52,324 bases of DNA from MGBC113645 sp036308445 (GTDB taxonomy: Bacteria; Bacillota_I; Bacilli_A; Erysipelotrichales; Coprobacillaceae): NCBI GenBank assembly GCA_036308445.1, contig JAXJVS010000109.1, positions 1 through 52,324 on the forward strand, in the 5' to 3' direction. The position numbers and the translations under genes were made by a program. The notes below the pieces were generated by a model. It saw only the letters and a list, made by a program, of their open reading frames with translations, was not told the origin of the DNA and searched no databases. Of the stretch, positions 34,899 to 42,994 are shown in pieces. Each line of letters opens with the position of its first letter. Position 1 is the first letter of the stretch.

Positions 34899-35714
34899 TT
34901 ATTCTTTGTAAGTTGTTAAAAAACGAGTAATTTGTCTTCTATAAGCTAATGTAGTATATATAATATTAATAATATATTCTGCCGCAAAAATCGAGCACAT
35001 ACTTTCTATGTCTTTAAATATACTCATATCAAACATTAAATAATCTCTACATAATTGCGATAAATTCTCAGTTGTTTTAGGTAATATTGCAAATGTATAA
35101 ATTTTTTTCTTTTTTAATATCTGTAATATAGATTTAATTGTATCATTTTTACCGGTTAAAGAGATAAATATAGAAACATTATTAAGAGGATCATTCATAT
35201 TTTTAACATACTGTTCATTTAAACCACTATGATATGTACATAAAATACCGATTGATTGTAGCTTAAAAGCCATCTGTTTTGCTAATGTATCTGAAATACC
35301 TACACCATATATATCGATTGATGTAGCACTAGATATTCTATTGCATATTCTATTTAAAGTATTCTGATCCAATAGAAAATTAGTCTGAGTAATTGTCTGA
35401 TCATAAAAAGACGAAATAATATTTTGAGTGTCTTTTAAAGTCGTAAAATATTGAGCTGGATGTTTATCATTAATACTCTTATGTTTATAATAATCATGTC
35501 TTTCTATAATTATAGTAGAAATAAATTCTCGATAGTTTTTAAATCCTAATTTTTTATATAATCTTGTTACTGCTGATTGAGATGTATAAGTTCTTCTTCC
35601 TAATTCACTGCTTGTTAATTCTTTAATATTATTATTTTCATCTAATAAATATCTTGCAATACTTTTATCACTTTCAGTTAAATGTGATTCATCTAAGAAA
35701 TGTTCAATAATCAT
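34899..35714 (-). CDS. MurR/RpiR-family transcriptional regulator
   Basis: The 271-residue protein has an N-terminal RpiR helix-turn-helix (LTSSELGRRTYTSQSAVTRL, then GFKNYREFIS) and a C-terminal SIS sugar-phosphate-binding domain (SIDIYGVGISDTLAKQMAFK; VSIFISLTGKNDTIKSILQI). ATG 35714 is placed by AGGTG at 6 bp; ATG 35720 and GTG 35723 are too close to it. RpiR proteins sense phosphosugars. No sugar operon is directly attached, but the orphan IIB gene lies beyond the dead transposases and may once have been its neighbour. Confidence 0.88.
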   Translation of the reverse strand: MIIEHFLDESHLTESDKSIARYLLDENNNIKELTSSELGRRTYTSQSAVTRLYKKLGFKNYREFISTIIIERHDYYKHKSINDKHPAQYFTTLKDTQNIISSFYDQTITQTNFLLDQNTLNRICNRISSATSIDIYGVGISDTLAKQMAFKLQSIGILCTYHSGLNEQYVKNMNDPLNNVSIFISLTGKNDTIKSILQILKKKKIYTFAILPKTTENLSQLCRDYLMFDMSIFKDIESMCSIFAAEYIINIIYTTLAYRRQITRFLTTYKE

Positions 35715-35858
35715 ATTCATCACCTACTTAAATCATTCTATCATATTTTTCTATAAAGTGTCTATATAAGGAAAAATTCATCATTTGAAAATTTCAAGTC
35801 TTTTCTTTCATTATTTTTTATTTATAATAATAGGAGGTGTTTTAAAGGAGGAAGTTTT

Positions 35859-36077
35859 ATGCTTATTGATCCAGATACTTATATAAAGAATATAAAAAAT
35901 AATTCTTTAGAAGGTTTAGTTAAAGAAAGAGATAAAATCATAAAATCTATTCATCATTATGAAATAAATAAAAACAATAGAGAAGAATTTGATATCTATC
36001 CTACCCCAGAAAAAGTATATCAATGGAACAATATTGTTCTTATTAAATTAACTAACTTAATTATGGAAAAAGCATAG
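35859..36077 (+). CDS. Small hypothetical protein
   Basis: The 72-residue protein starts MLIDPDTYIKNIKNNSLEGL and is predicted mainly helical, with charged heptad-like middle (KERDKIIKSIHHYEINKNNR) and a short proline-containing segment (DIYPTPEKVYQ). AAAGGAGG lies 7 bp before the ATG and a good terminator follows, so it is very likely a real gene. It is divergent from the RpiR gene with about 145 bp between. I recognise no family. Confidence 0.7.
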   Translation: MLIDPDTYIKNIKNNSLEGLVKERDKIIKSIHHYEINKNNREEFDIYPTPEKVYQWNNIVLIKLTNLIMEKA

Positions 36078-36106
36078 AAAAATGATACCATTTCGGTATC
36101 ATTTTT
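36078..36106. terminator. Bidirectional terminator
   Basis: AAAAATGATACC/GGTATCATTTTT with a 5-nt loop lies between the convergent small gene and the flavodoxin-like gene. Confidence 0.88.
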
Positions 36107-36107
36107 A

Positions 36108-36725
36108 TTATCTAATAAAATTTGTAAAAGTAATATCTTCTTTTTCAGGTAAACCATATTTTTCTTTACCTAAAGCTATACACTTTATCAGGAAAGACAT
36201 ATTCTTACCTAAAGTACGCATAGTCTGTAATCCCTCTTTATCCTGTTTTACCTCTTCAGGATTATTACCGTGAACCATATTCCAATATTGACTTGAAGCA
36301 ATAGGCATCTGAGAAATAGTAAAATATTTATTTAAAATATCAAATGTCGCAGTATTACCACCTCTACGACAGCTAACAACTGCAGCTCCAACTTTCATTC
36401 TCTTATCAGCTGGTGTACTATAGAATAATCTATCAACAAATGAAACTAAAGTCCCATTTGCTCCAGCATAATAAACTGGTGAACCTATTACAATACCATC
36501 ACATTCTGCAAACTTTGGTGATACCTCATTAACAATATCATCAAATACACATTTTCCTGTTTTTTTACATACACGACATCCAATACATCCTCTAATATCT
36601 TTATGCCCCACATGTATAATTTCAGTTTCTATTCCCTCTTTATTTAATTCTTTTTCTACTTCACTTAAAGCAGTAAAAGTACATCCTTTAGCATTAGGAC
36701 TTCCATTAATCAATAATACCTTCAT
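36108..36725 (-). CDS. Flavodoxin-like NAD(P)H-dependent oxidoreductase
   Basis: The 205-residue protein opens with MKVLLINGSPNAKGCTFTAL, the FMN phosphate-binding loop of the NADPH-dependent FMN reductase/iron-sulfur flavoprotein group. GCIGCRVCKKTGKCVFDD (about 46-63) carries four cysteines as in members that hold or once held an Fe-S cluster, and VIGSPVYYAGANGTLVSFVDR is the second flavin region. It probably reduces quinones or flavins; the physiological substrate is unknown. AGGAG precedes the ATG. The same strand carries the kinase and DUF362 genes upstream. Confidence 0.82.
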   Translation of the reverse strand: MKVLLINGSPNAKGCTFTALSEVEKELNKEGIETEIIHVGHKDIRGCIGCRVCKKTGKCVFDDIVNEVSPKFAECDGIVIGSPVYYAGANGTLVSFVDRLFYSTPADKRMKVGAAVVSCRRGGNTATFDILNKYFTISQMPIASSQYWNMVHGNNPEEVKQDKEGLQTMRTLGKNMSFLIKCIALGKEKYGLPEKEDITFTNFIR

Positions 36726-36801
36726 ATTTTCACTCTCCTTAGATTTATTTTAAATGAATATTTTTTATTGTACAATGCTTTTTTATCAAACTAGTATAAC
36801 T

Positions 36802-37344
36802 TTATTGCATAGTAGGATATTCATCCATAATATGATAATATTCAAAGTATTTATTTTCTAAAGGAATCCATTTATTGATAAACATATCTATTTTTGTAGG
36901 ATTTCTTTTTGTTAATCGTTGTATCTGTAATTCATTAGATATCTTCAATACAATAATATCACTATAATAATCCACCAATTCTGGCCTTAAACTATAACTT
37001 CCTTCAACAATATTCATTGGTTTATACTTAATGATTTCTTTTTCTGTCAATGACATCTTTGTACAATCAAATCTTTGATAATAAACATCTTCTCCTTTAG
37101 AAAGTGGTATTAACACAGTCTCCAAAAATCTTTCATATTCTACATTTCCACCAGGCTGATTTAATCTTTCTGACGTTCTTTTTTCTATTGGTAAATAGAA
37201 ATCATCCATATGAAAAACATTAGCATCAAAAAGAATTTGTAGTTCTTTTGCCAAACTACTTTTACCACTGCCACACATACCATCTATCGCAAGAATAAAA
37301 TTTTTCTTAGTATTCAGATATTTAATTAATTCTTCTTTAGTCAA
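36802..37344 (-). CDS. P-loop kinase, uridine kinase-like
   Basis: The 180-residue protein has Walker A AIDGMCGSGKSSLAKELQ (about 19-36), FHMDDFYLPIEKR and VEGSYSLRPELVDYYSDIIV, the pattern of uridine kinase/phosphoribulokinase-like P-loop kinases. The substrate is not clear; many such short members are unassigned. The start must be a TTG with GGGAG about 9 bp upstream, because an in-frame TGA lies three codons before it. It follows the DUF362 gene by about 20 bp and is probably cotranscribed. Confidence 0.75.
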   Translation of the reverse strand: MTKEELIKYLNTKKNFILAIDGMCGSGKSSLAKELQILFDANVFHMDDFYLPIEKRTSERLNQPGGNVEYERFLETVLIPLSKGEDVYYQRFDCTKMSLTEKEIIKYKPMNIVEGSYSLRPELVDYYSDIIVLKISNELQIQRLTKRNPTKIDMFINKWIPLENKYFEYYHIMDEYPTMQ

Positions 37345-37365
37345 AAACTCTCACTCCCAAACTTT

Positions 37366-38232
37366 CTAGTCAACATTAATCAACTCATACTCTCTATTTC
37401 CAAATCCCAATTGAGCTGCTGCTTCAACAGTATGAATACCATTTCTAGATTCAATTCTTTCAATCAAGTGTTCTTTACCTTCATCTTTACTTGCATACAC
37501 TAGATCTAAACAAGCCTGATCTAATGCAATAGGATCAGTAGAACATAAAATACCTATATCAGCAATTGCAGGATCTTCAGCCACGGCACAACAATCACAA
37601 TCTACGGACATATTACACATAACATTAATATATACGATTCTTTCTTTAAAGTATTCATGAATAGTAGATGCGGCATCTGCCATACATTCTAAAAATGAAT
37701 CATGATCTGCAGTCCAGATATTTTCTGGAACTTTCACTCCATGAATATAAGCCTTACCATGTGATGAAGCAATACCTATTGAAATATTCTTTAAAGCTCC
37801 ACCAAAACCACCCATAGGATGACCTTTAAAATGAGATAAAACTAACATTGAATCGTAATTGTCAATATTCTTACCAACATAATTAAAATCTAAATGATGA
37901 CCATTATTCACCGATAATGCAATTTCACCATCTTCATCCATAATATCAACATCTGCAATTTCAGTCCAGCCATGTAATCTCATTGTTTCCCAATGTTTTT
38001 TAGTAGTATTTCTTTTTCCTTCATATGCAGTATTACATTCAACAATTGTCCCTTTTACATGATTGATAATAGGTGCCATAAAATCAGGTCTTAGGAAATT
38101 CTGATTACCTACTTCACCAGAATGAAGTTTAACTGCAACTTTCCCTTCTAATTTTATTCCTAATGTATCATACATCTTTATCATTGCTTCTTTTGTTATT
38201 TCTTTAGTAAAATAAACTTTTGATTTATCCAT
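37366..38232 (-). CDS. DUF362-family protein
   Basis: The 288-residue protein begins MDKSKVYFTKEITKEAMIKM and shows DUF362 features: GKVAVKLHSGEVGNQNFLRP, the HFKGHPMGGFGGALKNISIG block and CSTDPIALDQACLDLV. A cysteine cluster (CNMSVDCDCC) may bind metal or Fe-S. It lacks the ferredoxin domain that some members carry. The biochemical role of the family is not established. ATG 38232 follows GAGGTG at 6 bp; the longer frame reads through the promoter. It is the first gene after a MerR-type promoter. Confidence 0.82.
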   Translation of the reverse strand: MDKSKVYFTKEITKEAMIKMYDTLGIKLEGKVAVKLHSGEVGNQNFLRPDFMAPIINHVKGTIVECNTAYEGKRNTTKKHWETMRLHGWTEIADVDIMDEDGEIALSVNNGHHLDFNYVGKNIDNYDSMLVLSHFKGHPMGGFGGALKNISIGIASSHGKAYIHGVKVPENIWTADHDSFLECMADAASTIHEYFKERIVYINVMCNMSVDCDCCAVAEDPAIADIGILCSTDPIALDQACLDLVYASKDEGKEHLIERIESRNGIHTVEAAAQLGFGNREYELINVD

Positions 38233-38250
38233 CGCTTTCACCTCATTATT

Positions 38251-38281
38251 ATTATAAACCTTAAAGTTCACTTCAGGTCAA
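38251..38281 (-). promoter_or_regulatory. MerR-type promoter (19-bp spacer) of the DUF362 gene
   Basis: On the minus strand TTGACC (38276-38281) and TATAAT (38251-38256) are 19 bp apart. The dyad ACCTTAAAGT-x-ACTT-x-AGGT at 38258-38278 fills the spacer. The spacer differs from that of the MATE promoter at only three of 19 positions. Confidence 0.78.
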
Positions 38282-38282
38282 G

Positions 38283-38306
38283 AAAAAAACCTGTTTTTCA
38301 ACAGGT
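38283..38306 (-). terminator. Terminator after the broken ROK gene
   Basis: ACCTGTT/AACAGGT with a 4-nt loop is followed on the minus strand by TTTTTT. It lies just upstream of the DUF362 promoter and insulates it. Confidence 0.75.
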
Positions 38307-38332
38307 CAGTTTTGTAAACAAGAAATCATTTG

Positions 38333-39102
38333 TCATAATAGTATATATTCTTTTAAATCATTGACTTTGACTAGCTCAGGAATATATTCTAATATAACTT
38401 TTTTTATTTCTTCTACATCAGTAACTAAATCACTATATAATGCAATAACTTCTGGACCAATAATACTAATAATAGAAACCATAGTTTTAGAAACAAGTTT
38501 TATTGTCCCCTCTGGAGTTAAACTCAACTTTTCAGCAGTATCACTTAAATTCATAGGTAAATACTTCACTTCCCCAGCAATACAATTTTTTCCAAAAATC
38601 AATGCTCCATCAACAATAATACCACTACCTGCCACACTATTTGTAGGCTGAAAGACAAAGGCTATAGAAGACGCTTCAGTCTGAGAGGCATAATATCCAA
38701 CTGAGGCATTATTTGCATCATTAGATATGACAAAGTTTTTCTTATACTTATCTATCAGTAGACTACGTAAATCATCTGTCTGTAAACCTTCAATAAAAGT
38801 TTCAACAACATGTCCCTTATTAACAACAGAGGATAATGATATACCAATAATACCAATATCGAGATATTTTGCTAATATAGTATCAATAACATCATAGATA
38901 TCATCTATTGATATTGTTGGTTTAATGATTTCTTTATTAACTATAATATCCTGATTCTTATCATATAAGCGATAAGCTATATATACTTATCTCTATTTCG
39001 ATAAATAGATAGACTTAACATTGATATTCTTTTATTTATTTTAACTTTTATTGGTAAAGGTTTATTTTCAAGAATAGAATTCTTTGGTGATTGATTTTTA
39101 GT
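38333..39102 (-). pseudogene. ROK-family regulator, N-terminus deleted and frame broken
   Basis: The frame ending at 38333 is open back to 38986 without any start codon and reads as a ROK effector domain: YLDIGIIGISLSSVVNKGHV, NFVISNDANNASVGYYASQ and VAGSGIIVDGALIFGKNCIA. Upstream, KINKRISMLSLSIYRNRDKY continues it in another frame, with a frameshift near 38985, and runs back to the IIB stop at 39103. The helix-turn-helix is missing. It resembles the intact ROK regulator at 40.7-41.7 kb in layout and is probably its decayed relative. Confidence 0.75.
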
Positions 39103-39390
39103 TTATTTTAAAATTATAGAAATGATTGCTCCTACATCATAAGATGCAAAAATCTTTGTTGGTATCTTTAGAATAATTTTATCTTTAATAATTTCTCTAA
39201 CTTTAGAATAAATATAGGATATCTGTGGTGCCAATAAAATAACATCATAGTTTTCCCCTTCATGATATAATCTATTATAACCAACAGCTTTTACATCCAA
39301 ATCAACATTTAATATTTTAGCAGCTTCCTCAATTTTCAAAGCAAAATATGAAGTCGTATAACCACCACTACAACATAATAATACTTTTAT
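39103..39390 (-). CDS. PTS lactose/cellobiose-type IIB-like protein without an ATG
   Basis: The frame reads (I)KVLLCCSGGYTTSYFALKIE at the N-terminus, with the IIB phospho-cysteine motif CCSGGYTTS, then YDVILLAPQISYIYSKVREI and ends after 95 residues, a normal IIB length. Where ATG is expected there is ATA (39388-39390), overlapping the TAA of the upstream gene. The only later start is a TTG after the active-site motif, which would give a useless protein. So it is either translated poorly from ATA or recently inactivated. Confidence 0.65.
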   Translation of the reverse strand: MKVLLCCSGGYTTSYFALKIEEAAKILNVDLDVKAVGYNRLYHEGENYDVILLAPQISYIYSKVREIIKDKIILKIPTKIFASYDVGAIISIILK

Positions 39391-39692
39391 TGTTGCTGAT
39401 TAACCAATTCTTTAATACAATCAATCATTTCATTAAATAATTTTATGGCATGTTTCATTGTTTTCATTTGAAAATGAAGATAAAACAAAGTTTCTTCAGT
39501 AGTTCTATTTATAACACTAAATTCAATAATATTCATATCATTAAATACAATAGTACCAATACCATATTTCGTATCAATAGTAATTGTATTTATATCTTTA
39601 TCACTCAATTTAATCTTATAATCACTACTTTTTTGAGATAAAATCCATTGTTTAAAAACAATAGTATGAATATCACTTAAAAACTCATCCAT
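39387..39692 (-). CDS. Hypothetical protein coupled to the IIB-like gene
   Basis: The 101-residue protein is soluble, with a beta-rich middle (TITIDTKYGIGTIVFNDMNI, EFSVINRTTEETLFYLHFQ) and a C-terminal helix (AIKLFNEMIDCIKELVN). AAGGTGGTGA precedes the ATG. It is not the helical-bundle IIA of the lactose family, though it stands where a IIA would be expected. The overlap with the IIB-like gene implies a joint role. I recognise no family. Confidence 0.6.
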   Translation of the reverse strand: MDEFLSDIHTIVFKQWILSQKSSDYKIKLSDKDINTITIDTKYGIGTIVFNDMNIIEFSVINRTTEETLFYLHFQMKTMKHAIKLFNEMIDCIKELVNQQQ

Positions 39693-39720
39693 AATATCAC
39701 CACCTTAGCTAATACCATTT

Positions 39721-39757
39721 TAACATAAAAGCGATTTCTTCCATTGAAATCGCTTTC
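39721..39757 (-). terminator. Terminator of the ROK-PHP operon
   Basis: AAAGCGATTTC/GAAATCGCTTT with a 7-nt loop is followed on the minus strand by TTTTATGTT. It separates the PHP gene from the small gene downstream. Confidence 0.7.
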
Positions 39758-39820
39758 AAATAAAATATATTTTCAGTTTTATTAAATAATTTATTCAAAT
39801 CTTGAGAAAAATTTACCACT

Positions 39821-40711
39821 TTATATCAATTTATATACTTTTAATTGTTCTTCTATTTCATGTTCATCAATGGTACAACGTGTTTCTCCTAACTCAATAG
39901 CAGGTTTTGTTTTCCCATGATAATCACTACCACATGTCACTAATACATTTAACTCTCTGCCTTTATTCAAGAAATATTCCACAGTTTCTGGGCTATGATA
40001 ATTACTAAAAGCTTCTACTCCTTGAATACCTACTTTTACCATTTCATCAAAAACTTCAAATTTTCCTTTTAAATTATTACCTGGATGAGCTAGTACGGCA
40101 ATACCTCCATTATCATTAATAATTTTAATAGTTTCTTCTAAACTAGGAAATATTACTTCAGTATAACATGGTTTACCTTGAGCATAATAATCCCAATAGA
40201 AATTAACATAAGGATTATCCGATCTTCCACCACCTTGACGATACGGTTTCAACAATTCATGATCAACGTATCTTTCATCATTCAATAATACTTCTGCAAA
40301 CATTTCACCTGTATAAACACCATTAGAACTTAATGAATCTAATTGTTCTTTCTTTATTTCAAATCCTAAAGCATTAGTTAGTTGGATTTTTTTTGCACTA
40401 CATTGTAATTCTTGTTTTAAGATATTTTCTTCTAAACTCTTAAAAACAGGATTTTTATAATCAATACCGTAACCAACAACATGTAAATTAATCCCTTTAT
40501 AAGTACAATCAATCTCAGTAGCAGGAATATATTTCATGCCATAACTTTCAGCAACTCTTTTTGCTTCATCAATACCTTTAACACTATTATGATCAGCAAT
40601 AGCCATAATCGTAATATGTGCATCATGACATTTTTCTACTAACTGAGTAGGTGTAAATTCACCATCATCACTATATAAACTATGCATATGTAAATCAATA
40701 AACTTATTCAT
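39821..40711 (-). CDS. PHP-domain phosphoesterase (YciV/RNase AM-like)
   Basis: The 296-residue protein has the metal-binding motifs of the PHP superfamily: DLHMHSLYSDDG (His8, His10), IMAIADHNSVKG, AVLAHPGNN and VTCGSDYHGKTKP. The length and order match the YciV/TrpH group, whose E. coli member is a 5'-3' exonuclease and 3',5'-nucleotide bisphosphatase. Whether this one acts on RNA or small phosphates is not known. It overlaps the ROK regulator by 8 bp. Confidence 0.85.
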   Translation of the reverse strand: MNKFIDLHMHSLYSDDGEFTPTQLVEKCHDAHITIMAIADHNSVKGIDEAKRVAESYGMKYIPATEIDCTYKGINLHVVGYGIDYKNPVFKSLEENILKQELQCSAKKIQLTNALGFEIKKEQLDSLSSNGVYTGEMFAEVLLNDERYVDHELLKPYRQGGGRSDNPYVNFYWDYYAQGKPCYTEVIFPSLEETIKIINDNGGIAVLAHPGNNLKGKFEVFDEMVKVGIQGVEAFSNYHSPETVEYFLNKGRELNVLVTCGSDYHGKTKPAIELGETRCTIDEHEIEEQLKVYKLI

Positions 40712-41684
40712 CTTTTCTCCCTCTTTTCATTAAATTTTTTAAACCAATAGAATATAATCCTTTTAAAATAACATTATTAAAATCAGGAACTCTAACTAAT
40801 ACAGGATAGTGCATTTTAAAAATACTATAATCCTCTAAAGTCATTTCTGTATCAAAAACATCACTATGATATCCAATAACTTCTGGATTCATTACACATA
40901 TCAAAGTTACAATCTGTTTTAATAATAATTCCTTCGGATTATATTTCAACATTTCATCTTGTTGTTGGTGATTGTAAAATGGTAAATAACGTAATTCTCC
41001 AGCAAAATGAGAAAAACCATTATATAACTTTCTATCTATCATCATTCCTATTCCTACATACTTAACAGCAGGCTGATAAATAAAAGATAAATGAGATACT
41101 TCTGGATAGCTATCAGAAAAACCAATACAAGCAACATTAACATCATTTTCAATAATGACTTCTAAGTGAAATTTAGAATAAATATATTTTCCTAATGCAA
41201 AATCTTCAAATTCTTCATAATCACATATATCTACATGACCATCTTGACAAACTCCTGGTATACTAATAGATAATATAGAAACATTATTATCATTTTCTAA
41301 TAATTGTTTAATTGTTAAATCTAATTCCTGAATAGTTCCTCTTGAGCTAATAAGTTCCTTTTCATAAACAATATTACTCAATAAGTCTAGACTTTTGATG
41401 ATTATCCTATAGTTTTTATTTTCTCTTCTTAAAATAATAATACCTATATGGTAATAATCCTTATTCAAAATATACTGTTTTGATTTTCTACCACCAGTAG
41501 ATTTTGCTTCACCAATAAATTCTATTTCATTATTTTCTAATAATTCCATTAAAACATTTGTTGTCCCAGCTAATGATAAACCCGTTTTTTTAGATAATTC
41601 ATTTTTTGTCCATATTTCACAATTATAAAAACATTCTCTAATTTTCTGAATGTTACTTTTCTTTAATTCGTTAATCCTTACCAT
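40704..41684 (-). CDS. ROK-family transcriptional regulator
   Basis: The 326-residue protein has an N-terminal winged helix (EIWTKNELSKKTGLSLAGTT, then GGRKSKQYILN) followed by a ROK domain (VIIENDVNVACIGF; YVGIGMMIDRKLYNGFSHFA). The kinase phosphate loop and the zinc motif are not present, as in sensor-only ROK regulators. It would bind a sugar or derivative. GAGGTG precedes the ATG. A clean dyad lies between its promoter and start, so autoregulation is likely. It is cotranscribed with the PHP gene. Confidence 0.85.
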   Translation of the reverse strand: MVRINELKKSNIQKIRECFYNCEIWTKNELSKKTGLSLAGTTNVLMELLENNEIEFIGEAKSTGGRKSKQYILNKDYYHIGIIILRRENKNYRIIIKSLDLLSNIVYEKELISSRGTIQELDLTIKQLLENDNNVSILSISIPGVCQDGHVDICDYEEFEDFALGKYIYSKFHLEVIIENDVNVACIGFSDSYPEVSHLSFIYQPAVKYVGIGMMIDRKLYNGFSHFAGELRYLPFYNHQQQDEMLKYNPKELLLKQIVTLICVMNPEVIGYHSDVFDTEMTLEDYSIFKMHYPVLVRVPDFNNVILKGLYSIGLKNLMKRGRKDE

Positions 41685-41703
41685 TTGCTCACCTCACTTA
41701 TCT

Positions 41704-41722
41704 TTCGTCATATTGTGACGAA
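41704..41722. promoter_or_regulatory. Perfect operator dyad TTCGTCA-N5-TGACGAA
   Basis: The 7-bp perfect inverted repeat lies between the ROK gene start and a TATAAT on the minus strand, and about 90 bp upstream of birA. Its position fits a repressor site for the ROK regulator. Confidence 0.75.
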
Positions 41723-41813
41723 TGTATATTTTTATTATATTATAGATATAAATAAATGCAATATAATTTCAAAAAAAAGAAAAGAATTGTTATAATGAAG
41801 ATGGGTGAATGAA

Positions 41814-42584
41814 ATGAATATAAATGAAGTGAAAAAAAGGATTCCATCTTTTTATAAAAATATTGAATATTATGATAATTTAGACTCTACAAATACATTA
41901 ATAAAAAATGGCAATTATCATCATGGTGATATCATCATTGCAGATAGTCAGAATAAAGGAAGAGGCAGAAACGGAAAAACATTTCATAGTCCAGCAGGTA
42001 AAGGAATTTATTTTTCTTTTCTTATTAATCCTCAACTTAATATTAATGAAGCATTAAAAATTACTGCATTAGTAAGTGTTTCTCTAGTAAAAGCTATACA
42101 AAAAAATTATCATATCTCCCCACAAATCAAATGGGTAAATGATTTAATCATTAATGATAAAAAAATAGCAGGAATCCTTTGTGAATCAACTTTAAAGAGT
42201 AATTATAAAGACATTGATAAAATGATTATTGGTATTGGCATAAATGTTCATAGTTATAATATGCCTGATGATTTAAAAGATAGTGCAGGATGCATAGAAG
42301 ATTTTACTAATATAAAGATTTCTAGACAAAAAATCATCATAGATTTTTTAAATATTTTCTATGATGATTATCTCAATTTATCTAGTTCAAATTTTATGCA
42401 TGATTATCGTCAATATTCATATATATTAGATCAACATATAAATGTATATGAAAACAATCATTGCTATGAAGCTTATGTTCAATCTATCAATGATGATGGT
42501 ACACTTACCATCATCACAAATAATCAAACACAAATTTTACAATCTGGCGAAATCAGTATTCGTAAAATTAAAGAGAACACATAA
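41814..42584 (+). CDS. birA: Biotin--[acetyl-CoA carboxylase] ligase, monofunctional
   Basis: The 256-residue protein shows the ligase motif GRGRNGKTFHSPAGKGIYFS (about 49-68) and IKWVNDLIINDKKIAGILCE, followed by the C-terminal SH3-like domain. It makes biotinyl-AMP and attaches biotin to AccB. The N-terminal DNA-binding domain of the BirA repressor is lacking, so it is enzyme only. ATG 41814 is placed by GGGTG at 6 bp; GTG 41805 is less likely. A TATAAT lies just upstream. It converges with fabZ and overlaps its end by 17 bp. Confidence 0.9.
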   Translation: MNINEVKKRIPSFYKNIEYYDNLDSTNTLIKNGNYHHGDIIIADSQNKGRGRNGKTFHSPAGKGIYFSFLINPQLNINEALKITALVSVSLVKAIQKNYHISPQIKWVNDLIINDKKIAGILCESTLKSNYKDIDKMIIGIGINVHSYNMPDDLKDSAGCIEDFTNIKISRQKIIIDFLNIFYDDYLNLSSSNFMHDYRQYSYILDQHINVYENNHCYEAYVQSINDDGTLTIITNNQTQILQSGEISIRKIKENT

Positions 42585-42993
42585 TCTCACCACTAACAGC
42601 AATTTGTCCTTCTACACTAGCTTCAACGGCGGCAAAATAAATTCCGCCTTTTTCTTTTGTAAATGTTACTTTTAAAGTTAATGTATCACCAGGAATAACT
42701 TGTCTTTTAAAGCGAACTTTGTTGATACCAGCAAAGTATGCAATTTTACCTTTATTTTCTTCTTTAGATAAAAGTAATACACACCCAGTTTGAGCTAGCG
42801 CTTCAACAATCAAAACTCCTGGCATAACATGTTTATCAGGAAAATGACCTAAGAAATGCATTTCATTTGCAGTTACGCATTTCTTACCAATAATTGTTTT
42901 TTGATCTTCACTTATACTTTCAATAGTATCTACTAATAAGAAAGGATAACGATGAGGGATAATACCTTGAATATCATTAGAATTATATAACAT
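42568..42993 (-). CDS. fabZ: 3-hydroxyacyl-ACP dehydratase FabZ
   Basis: The 141-residue hotdog-fold protein has IQGIIPHRYPFLLVDTI, the catalytic His50 in LGHFPDKHVMPGV and Glu64 in LIVEALAQTG. It dehydrates beta-hydroxyacyl-ACP in each elongation cycle. It is the last gene of the fatty-acid operon, 1 bp after fabF, with GGAGG upstream. Its 3' end overlaps birA on the other strand. No FabA or FabN isomerase is in the window. Confidence 0.95.
   Translation of the reverse strand: MLYNSNDIQGIIPHRYPFLLVDTIESISEDQKTIIGKKCVTANEMHFLGHFPDKHVMPGVLIVEALAQTGCVLLLSKEENKGKIAYFAGINKVRFKRQVIPGDTLTLKVTFTKEKGGIYFAAVEASVEGQIAVSGEIMCSL
42628..42655 (+). terminator. Candidate birA terminator inside fabZ
   Basis: On the plus strand GGCGG pairs with CCGCC around 11 nt, followed by TTTTTCTTTT. 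The hairpin lies in the coding region of fabZ, about 45 bp past the birA stop. Confidence 0.6.
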
Positions 42994-42994
42994 A

